Shown: one piece after another, positions 57,715 to 64,000 of the stretch
How the letters are laid out: the number at the start of each line of letters is the position of its first letter
Numbering within the stretch: position 1 is the first letter of the stretch
Source of the DNA: Mimachlamys varia
Lineage: Eukaryota; Mollusca; Bivalvia; Pectinida; Pectinidae
Reading direction: 5' to 3'
Length of the DNA: 64,000 nucleotides
Assembly: GCA_947623455.1 (NCBI GenBank)
Contig: OX392541.1
Location: 6,462,701 to 6,526,700, forward strand
Translations under genes and position numbers: made by a program
The notes under the pieces: generated by a model
The model's database searches: none
The model's input: the letters and a program-made list of their open reading frames with translations, nothing else
Told to the model about the DNA's origin: nothing

Positions 57715-57754
57715 TTTGGCGACGTCAGGTGATGAGATTTTAGAGGTTTTTTAC

Positions 57755-58377
57755 TGTACAGAAAACAGCACTATTCTTCTTGATAGCGAGTTTATTTGTC
57801 TCCTCCAGCGAGGGTAAAAAACTGAAATTAACAAAACAATATACTGAGAACAATGCACAATTGAAATAGAGTCATTTAACCGAGTCCAGTCTTTGATTTA
57901 CATTCTGCCATCCACGAAAAATTTGACAAATGAGGTATTTGTGTTGTTGTAATTATTCGTAATCATACCATTAATTCTATGAACTGCATCATTCGTACAT
58001 ATCAGTGACTATACTATAAAGGATACATCAAAAATACATGGAGTATCGTGGAATTATCGTTTGTACATGCGATAATATAAGATAAACTACAGTCTAACCA
58101 TATTTTACAGCATGCCCTGGCATGGCTTGACAGACGGGAGATCTAATATATGACTAAAAACTCAGTGACAGAGCGATACATCGCTACAAATCGATCAGAT
58201 GTTCATTTATAAAGTCAAGTAAAAACGATTCTGAACCAACACTTACCCTGTAGTTCATCAATTCAACCAAAATGACATGAATCTGACGGCAACAAGACAT
58301 GTGTGTTAATAAAAGGAAGTAGCACTCTAATTCAAAAAAACGAGCCAAGTCCGGTAACAAATTCCGGATTCATCACA
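57755..58377 (-). repeat. BEL/Pao 5' LTR
   Basis: 623 bp, the same as 50823-51445 on reading. Sense leader after it is GTAAAAAACCTCTAAAATC..., which lacks the TGG start of an ordinary tRNA primer-binding site. Confidence 0.93.
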
Positions 58378-59031
58378 GCTCATCTATCATTCTGTGTATA
58401 TGAAGGAAACAAAAAATGATTTTCATTGATTTTAGTTTTAGCTCACCTGGTCCAAAGAACCAAGGTGAGCTTATGCCAAACCATGGCATCAGGCGTCCGT
58501 CAACATTTGATTATTGACTTCTTCTTAACCGCTGATCAGAATGTAATTAAATTTGGTAGAAAGCATCCCTAGGATTCAGATTTATACAAATGATGGGCCT
58601 TAGGGGTGGGGCCAAAAGGGGTGTATACCCGGTAGTTTAATGTTTCTAACATTTATATTTTAGTAAGAGTATCCTTAGGTGGCGGAGATTCAAATTTATA
58701 CAAATGATGGGGCTGACCCCTCACCATGGGTCAAAAGGGTACCATTTGGCAATATTCATATAACTTGAAACAGTTGAGATTACCACCCCAAAACTACATA
58801 TACAATTGCTTCGCATAAAGAGAACATCACAAATATGATTTTAGATTTGACCCCAGGGTCTTCCACGACTTTGCAGACGTGACTCTTGAGTCATAACTTT
58901 TAAACGGTTGATATCCCCAGCCCAAAACTATATATACAATTGTAGAGCATAACAAGGCGATCACAAAAATGATTTTAGATTTGATTCCAGGGTCAATTGC
59001 TGAGCGTAAAAATACAAGCACATCAATTATT

Positions 59032-60395
59032 AGCTCACCTGGTCCAAAGGACCAAGGTGAGCTTATGCCATACTGTGGCGTCCGTCGTCCGTCCGTCAAC
59101 AATTGACTTCTTCATAACCACTGATCCGAATTTAACTAAATTTGGTAGGAAGCATCCTTGTGTGGCTGGGATTCAAAATGATGGGTCTGACCCCCAGGGA
59201 CCTGAAGGGCGGGGCCAAAAGGGGTCCATTTGGCAATATTGATATAAATGACTTCTTCTCTGGAACTAAGCAATGTGTGTCATTTATATTTCAGTGGTAG
59301 CATCCCTAGGTGGCTGGGATTCAAATTTATACAAATGATGGGGCTGACCCCCCAGGGGCCTGAGGGGCGGGGCCGAAAGTGTCTATTTGGCAATATTGAT
59401 ATTAATGATTTCTTCTCTGGAACTAAGCAATGTATGGCATTTATATTTCAGTGGTAGCATCCCTAGGTGGCTGGGATTCAAATTTATACAAATGATGGGG
59501 CTGACCCCCCCAGGGGCCTGAGGGGCGGGGCCAAAAGTGTCTTTTTGGCAATATTGATATTAACGACTTCTTCTCTGGAACTAAGCAATGTATGGCATTT
59601 ATATTTCAGTGGTAGCATCCCTAGGTGGCTGGGATTCAAATTTATACAAATGATGGGGTTGACCCCCCAGGGTCCTGAGGGGCGGGGCCAAAAGTGTCTA
59701 ATTAGCAATATTGATATTAACGACTTCTTCTCTGGAACTAAGCAATGTATGGCATTTATATTTCAGTGGTAGCATCCCTAGGTGGCTGGGATTCAAATTT
59801 ATACAAATGATGGGGCTGACCCCCCAGGGGCCTGAGGGGCGGGGCCAAAAGTGTCTTTTTGGCAATATTGATATTAACGACTTCTTCTCTGGAACTAAGC
59901 AATGTATGGCATTTATATTTCAGTGGTAGCATCCCTAGGTGGATGGGATTCAAATTTATACAAATGATGGGACTGACCCCCCAGGGGCTGAGGGGCGGGG
60001 CCAAAAGTGTCTATTTGGCAATATTGACATTAACGACTTCTTCTCTGGAACTAAGCAATGTATGGCATTTATATTTCAGTGGTAGCATCCCTAGGTGGCT
60101 GGGATTCAAATTTATACAAATGATGGGGCTGACCCCCCGGGGGCCTGAGGGGCGGGGCCAAAAGTGTCTATTTGGCTATATTGATGCTGCACTGAACGCA
60201 TTTCATGGATTAATGCCCTATTTGCCAAAAAACCCTAACATTTTTAGAATTACAACAAAAGCAATGTACATGTACCCATCAAAAATGCTTATGATATATT
60301 GACATAACAAGAAGCGCCACACATACACTTATGAGTCATTCTTGTTTCATATCACATGAAACCAGGTGAGCGATACAGGCCCTCTGGGCCTCTTG
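59032..60395 (+). mobile_element. Inner AGCTCACCTGG element, nested in the outer copy
   Basis: Starts AGCTCACCTGGTCCAAAGG at 59032 and ends CAGGCCCTCTGGGCCTCTTG at about 60395. The outer copy resumes with TTTTAGATTTG afterwards. It carries a 157-bp tandem array. No encoded enzyme. Confidence 0.7.
59150..60175 (+). repeat. 157-bp tandem array (about 6 copies)
   Basis: The word GACTTCTTCTCTGG (GATTTC in one copy) starts at 59250, 59407, 59565, 59722, 59879 and 60035: periods of 157, 158, 157, 157 and 156. Units include AGCATCCCTAGGTGGCTGGG and GACCCCCCAGGGG. 157 is 1 modulo 3, so frames of 69-147 codons rotate through the units; not coding. Confidence 0.92.
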
Positions 60396-60975
60396 TTTTA
60401 GATTTGCCCAAGGCCCTGCCACAACCTTGCAAACTTAATTCTTGAGTCGTAACTTTTAAACGGTTGAGATCCCCACCTCAAAACAAGATATATAATTGCA
60501 AAGCATAAAAAGACTATCGCAAAACATGATTTTAGATTTAATAATATAGAACATTTGATACAGCGCCCGATCTAGCTAACAAGCCACTCTAAAGCGCTTT
60601 TCAGTACATAGATATACAATTCTCATACAATCAATACAATTAACACATACAGTTTTATCACATACAATTCTGAGGAGTTCGCAGGAGCTGCCTTATCACG
60701 CGCTAACTACTTGTCCTATACCACCTGGCTAATATCTCCGTATGTGTGTTTGCTGGAGATGAATTGTGTTCTGTTTGTAGTGGAACCTTTAACTAATACA
60801 GATATACTTCTATGAGAATTCTTTGGTCTGTCCCTGTCCATAGCATCTTTTTTCTTAAATATTTTACCATGATAACCTTGATATCAATTTATCCAGGTGA
60901 GTGATACAGGCCCTCTGGGTCTCTTGCCTTTGGCAGTATTCTGCAAACGTGCACACGGTTTTCAGCATATAACAC

Positions 60976-62185
60976 AAAATATCAGAAAAACCACCAAAGT
61001 ATGGTTGAAATTATCAATTCTCCATCACAAAATGTACTTTTTGATCTAATTTGGTAATGTATTTTGCAGTATTTAGTAAAATAAGTTTTGGTAAAAACGC
61101 CTCTGCCATATTGAATTGCCCTGTACCTAGTGCTTAATTTGCAGTTCCAAAATAAATGGTAAATTTTTTCAGGTTGTGCCTTACAGAGTGAGCAAATGTC
61201 ACAGTTTTTGATACCAATTGTTTTTAAATATGAATTGGTGGTAATGATCCGGTTCAAAATTTTATATTGGAACCACTGGATTTTTGTTTCTTTTGTGATT
61301 TGGAATTGTATTTTATATATTCGATTAAAATTAAGGGAACTAAATCTATCATCTGATTTCCATTTTGAACTGAATTATGTTTATTCATAAGTACTGTGTA
61401 AAAATCTTTACTTCCCTTACCAGATTTAAAGATTATTTGTAGATGAAATGGGATGAATGGTCTTGGGTGGTTGTTTTCTAATATTGATAAATCTATATTC
61501 AGTGTACGTGCAGATTTTTTTTATTGATTCACAGTTACTTCTATACTGGAGGAAGTTGTTTGATTGTATACTGTATCTTTCTTTAAATTCTTCAAATGAA
61601 AGACATGTATTATCATTTTGTAGAATGTCACTTACAGAATTTACACCTTTGATCTGCATATCTTTAAAATAAAAGGAGGAATTATTTGTCAAAAAATTTT
61701 GGTTAAACCATAGTGTTGATTCTTTTAAGTTTGTTAGTGTTTTGGGAGGATTATTCTCTGTAATAGTTATCCATGCATCAAGGACATCATTCCAGAATCT
61801 ATTAGTTGGTTTAATAATTTTTATGTGGTCTACATCAAAATTTGATAAATTGTGCATACAAGTTATTTCTGCTTCAAATATATTATTCCATTCCTTTGTT
61901 TTTGTTGTAAGAAGCCGTCTAATCCAAGTTGATTTAAGGCTAGTAATAAATTTATTTAGGTCAATCATTTTTAAACCTCCATCTTTGTAATCTTTCACTA
62001 AGGTTCCCCTTTTAATTTTTTCTGTAACTGACTGCCATATGAATTTATACAACACAGTATTCAAGTACTGAATTGTGTTTTTGCTTGGATTGGGTATTGC
62101 AATGAACAGATGTGTTATTTAGGGGATTATAAGAGATTTAAGAACTGCAATTCTTCCTATAGATGTAATATTTCTTCTAGACCAT
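60976..62185 (-). pseudogene. Tx1/L1-like LINE ORF2, C-terminal part
   Basis: Sense order: KQWSRRNITSIGRIAVLKSL and an in-frame stop near 62117, THLFIAIPNPSKNTI, LYKFIWQSVTEKIKRGTL, DYKDGGLKMIDLNKF and WIRRLLTT. After a frame change come FQITKETKIQWFQYKILNRI and the terminal zinc-like CDICSLCKAQPEKIYHLFWNC. This order is typical of Tx1/L1 ORF2 after the RT. RT and endonuclease are missing, with at least two frame breaks. The 5' boundary abuts a GGCGCC fragment at about 62190. No target duplication seen. Confidence 0.85.
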
Positions 62186-62189
62186 TGTT

Positions 62190-62335
62190 TCGCGGAACAG
62201 CCCAGCTTGAATAAAATTGGCGCCAATGATGATAATTAGTCATTTGGGCGTTTGACGCAAGGGCATTCTCCATGTTATTCGAAGCGGCGCGACAAGACTC
62301 TCATAGAACAAGCTTGATCTATGACGTCATAATTA
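62190..62335 (-). repeat. Fragment inverted relative to 42165-42300
   Basis: ATTGGCGCCAAT, CGTTTGACGCAAGGGC, TTCTCCATGTTATTCGAAG and ACTCTCATAGAACAAGCTT match the reverse complement of 42165-42300 with substitutions. No gene. Confidence 0.55.
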
Positions 62336-62437
62336 AACCACGTGCTACGTCTCGAGAACCATTGCTTTCATACTTTTATAAAAGGCATTTTTGCTGGTAA
62401 TATTCATATAGTGGGTTGCAGCGCTAATATAAATATA

Positions 62438-63112
62438 ACAGGAAAGAGAATAGTGTGCTTCCACCGGGGATCAACCCTCGATCACTAGGTTATATTAGAT
62501 ATAAACAATATGCACATATATCCTAATTATAATATTGTTACGGGAGTTACCCCCACCCCCTCACCCCAACCCCTTCCCCTACCCCGTTCATACCCTATGA
62601 TATTTCATTATTTATACATATAAATTGTTAATACATCTATATACAGAATTGGGGTTGGAACTTAAAACAATACATAGATTAAAATTACTTGAAATTATTA
62701 AGCAATGATTTTGTTATCAAATTATTAGATATATAGATATCTAAACATTAAGCTCCAATCACTTTTCTCTATATTAGAATATGCATACTTTATTAAAAAA
62801 ATTCAATATGTTGATTACATTAGAATTCAATTCACAAAGTTGCATTGTTTAAAAGATCTAACGCCAAATGTTACACATGTTTTTTATGATTAATTATCGA
62901 CAAAATAATCTTTTTTATTTAATATTTGCAATTACGTTGCAGTAAATACAACGTCCACATGTATACCACCAAGGGAGATGACTAACATAGGCTTTAAGCC
63001 TATTGACCAATCCTTTTGACTTTTTAACATCTTGTCAATAAAATTTAAGGGAAATTTCCTCTAGCTCGAAGCTAAATCCTATGTACAAATAAAACCTGCC
63101 ACACATGGATCA
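62438..63112 (-). repeat. Third copy of the L outer arm, interrupted
   Basis: 62438-62490 (AGTGTGCTTCCACCGGGGATC, TCGATCACTAGG) and 63043-63112 (AAGGGAAATTTCCTCTAGC, AATCCTATGTACAA) correspond to neighbouring parts of 38665-38805. Between them about 550 bp replace the A-box part of the tRNA-like segment. That insert ends in CTTGTCAATAAAATTT, similar to the LINE tails here, so it may be a truncated LINE 3' end. Confidence 0.5.
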
Positions 63113-63570
63113 TATTTTTAGGTTTAATATGTTTACGTTATAATGCAAACTTTTATTACCTTACGATAACATACAGTTTATTATTGAAACAAACAAGTAT
63201 ATGTCTCTGCCAATGCCTCCGTAATTAATCGTCATCTTGCATTTCCATCTGGAAATCGGGTGTGATTTTTTGCTTTGTTTTATTTTGTGTCTATCACACT
63301 AATACCGTTTATTTCAGTGCATATATTCAAATAAACACATTTGCTTCCCTGTAAATGGATCAATATTCACTTGTAATAAAAATTGATATTTTATTTAAAT
63401 TGTTAAAGCACTGCACTAAATTGTACATGTAGCTTGAAATACAACTCGTCAATCTAAACAACTTGCGTGTTTTTGGGTTTACTCTAAATACTTACTTAAT
63501 CCCTTTTCTGATACTTTCTGATATCGAAACTCAGTAACCCATACTACAACAACACTTTAATAGCTTTTAT
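63113..63570. other. Intergenic, nothing recognised
   Basis: AT-rich; no supported feature. Confidence 0.4.
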
Positions 63571-64000
63571 TGCAGGTTGTAAGGTATTCTTTCTGTATCG
63601 GCTAAAGTTACTGATATTGTATCGAAGAACTCTTTTCTATCTCATCGTATCGACGTCATATGGCCAGAAGCGGGCGATAACTCCAAATTATTTCGCACCG
63701 CGTAAGGGATGACCTCATATAAGTTTAATACATCTCATAGAGATTTTAGTTTTCTTAATTTAATTATTTCGCCTCATTAGCAGGACATTTAACAAATTAT
63801 AAGAGATTAATGGAAAAACGTTTCAGTAACTGTTTAATTAGTAATAAAGCAACACAATTTAATTACGTAAGTTCTTTCATCTTTGCTCAACACAGTATCA
63901 CACAAAGATACGTGTACCTTCTCTGTTATCCACTGGCAGGAACTGACATTTTTAATCGAATGTAGCCATGCTGTCCTGGCATATAAATCCAAAATACGAA
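63571..64000 (+). repeat. Block Y, copy 2 (uninterrupted, empty site)
   Basis: Matches 18072-18316 plus 19971-20161 continuously, passing through one AATGG at 63809-63813. It therefore preserves the state before the TIR element inserted in copy 1. It runs off the window end. Confidence 0.85.

Larger units (their letters stand above)
50818..58382 (-). mobile_element. Complete BEL/Pao LTR retrotransposon
   Basis: 7555 bp (50823-58377), minus orientation. Two 623-bp LTRs that I read as identical start TGTGATGAATCC and end TTTTCTGTACA in sense. GCTCA flanks both sides (50818-50822; 58378-58382), a 5-bp target duplication as expected for BEL/Pao. A single uninterrupted frame of 2018 codons fills the inside. 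A purine tract GGAAGGGGAG directly precedes the 3' LTR. There is no envelope-like frame. Identical LTRs and an open frame indicate a recent insertion. Confidence 0.95.
58440..60926 (+). mobile_element. Outer AGCTCACCTGG element (Helitron-like ends?)
   Basis: Starts with the palindrome AGCTCACCTGGTCC ... AAGGTGAGCT and ends CCAGGTGAGTGATACAGG followed by hairpin GGCCCTCTGGGTC and TCTTG. A hairpin close to a CTTG-like end recalls Helitrons, but the start is not a canonical TC, so the class is open. Interior contains two to three copies of a roughly 131-bp unit (TTTTAAACGGTTGA; at 58830-58985 and 60400-60540) and a complete inner copy of the same family. The 60545-60890 stretch is unassigned. 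Confidence 0.6.

Noticed and set aside
59248..60302. Frames of 69-147 codons on both strands over the 157-bp array
   Set aside because: The unit length is 1 modulo 3, so the frame rotates through the same DNA; this is a tandem non-coding repeat.

Overview
This is animal nuclear DNA that consists almost entirely of transposable elements and their relics. The content fits a marine mollusc, most likely a bivalve: low GC, tRNA-derived SINEs with a central domain typical of marine invertebrates, a BEL/Pao element, Tx1-like and Jockey/CR1-like LINEs, many TIR/MITE families, and a repeat with AGCTCACCTGG ends that I associate with bivalves. The organism call is inference. There is no operon, no bacterial or phage gene, no real tRNA or rRNA gene, and no clear complete host gene. 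One possible terminal host exon lies at 20226-20428 (minus).

Layout. 1-13.6 kb: AT-rich DNA with tRNA-like repeats, a TTAA-flanked foldback element (1959-3059), a hAT-like MITE (5027-5529), and a TIR composite (10144-12269) holding a decayed mariner and a MITE. 13.9-30 kb: several arrays of one unusual satellite, built from 8-bp words ATCGTNNT with RTCGT punctuation. They are bounded by a conserved terminal sequence and a conserved core. Around them lie duplicated blocks (called W, X and Y here), a 1.65-kb TIR element, a 5'-truncated LINE with an 11-bp target duplication, and a 3.25-kb piggyBac element with exact TTAA duplications. 30-38.9 kb: a pair of about 2-kb inverted arms carrying tRNA-like sequence.

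38.9-47.2 kb is a four-deep nest. A palindromic MITE is split by a LINE (10-bp target duplication). The LINE's reverse-transcriptase frame is split by a 4.9-kb TIR element (7-8-bp duplication). That element carries a second, complete member of the same palindromic MITE family. 47.2-50.8 kb: minor TIR elements and a SINE. 50,818-58,382: a complete BEL/Pao retrotransposon with one uninterrupted 2018-codon frame, two 623-bp LTRs that I read as identical, and an exact GCTCA target duplication. It is the only element here that looks recently active. 58.4-60.9 kb: two nested AGCTCACCTGG elements with a 157-bp tandem array. 61-62.2 kb: the C-terminal part of a Tx1-like LINE. 62.2-64 kb: fragments of families already seen, including a Y block lacking the insertion present in the first copy.

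The elements can be dated relative to one another by who interrupts whom, and the window supplies several empty-site comparisons with itself. I could not run alignments, so boundaries were read by eye; most are good to a few bases, block-level duplications less so.
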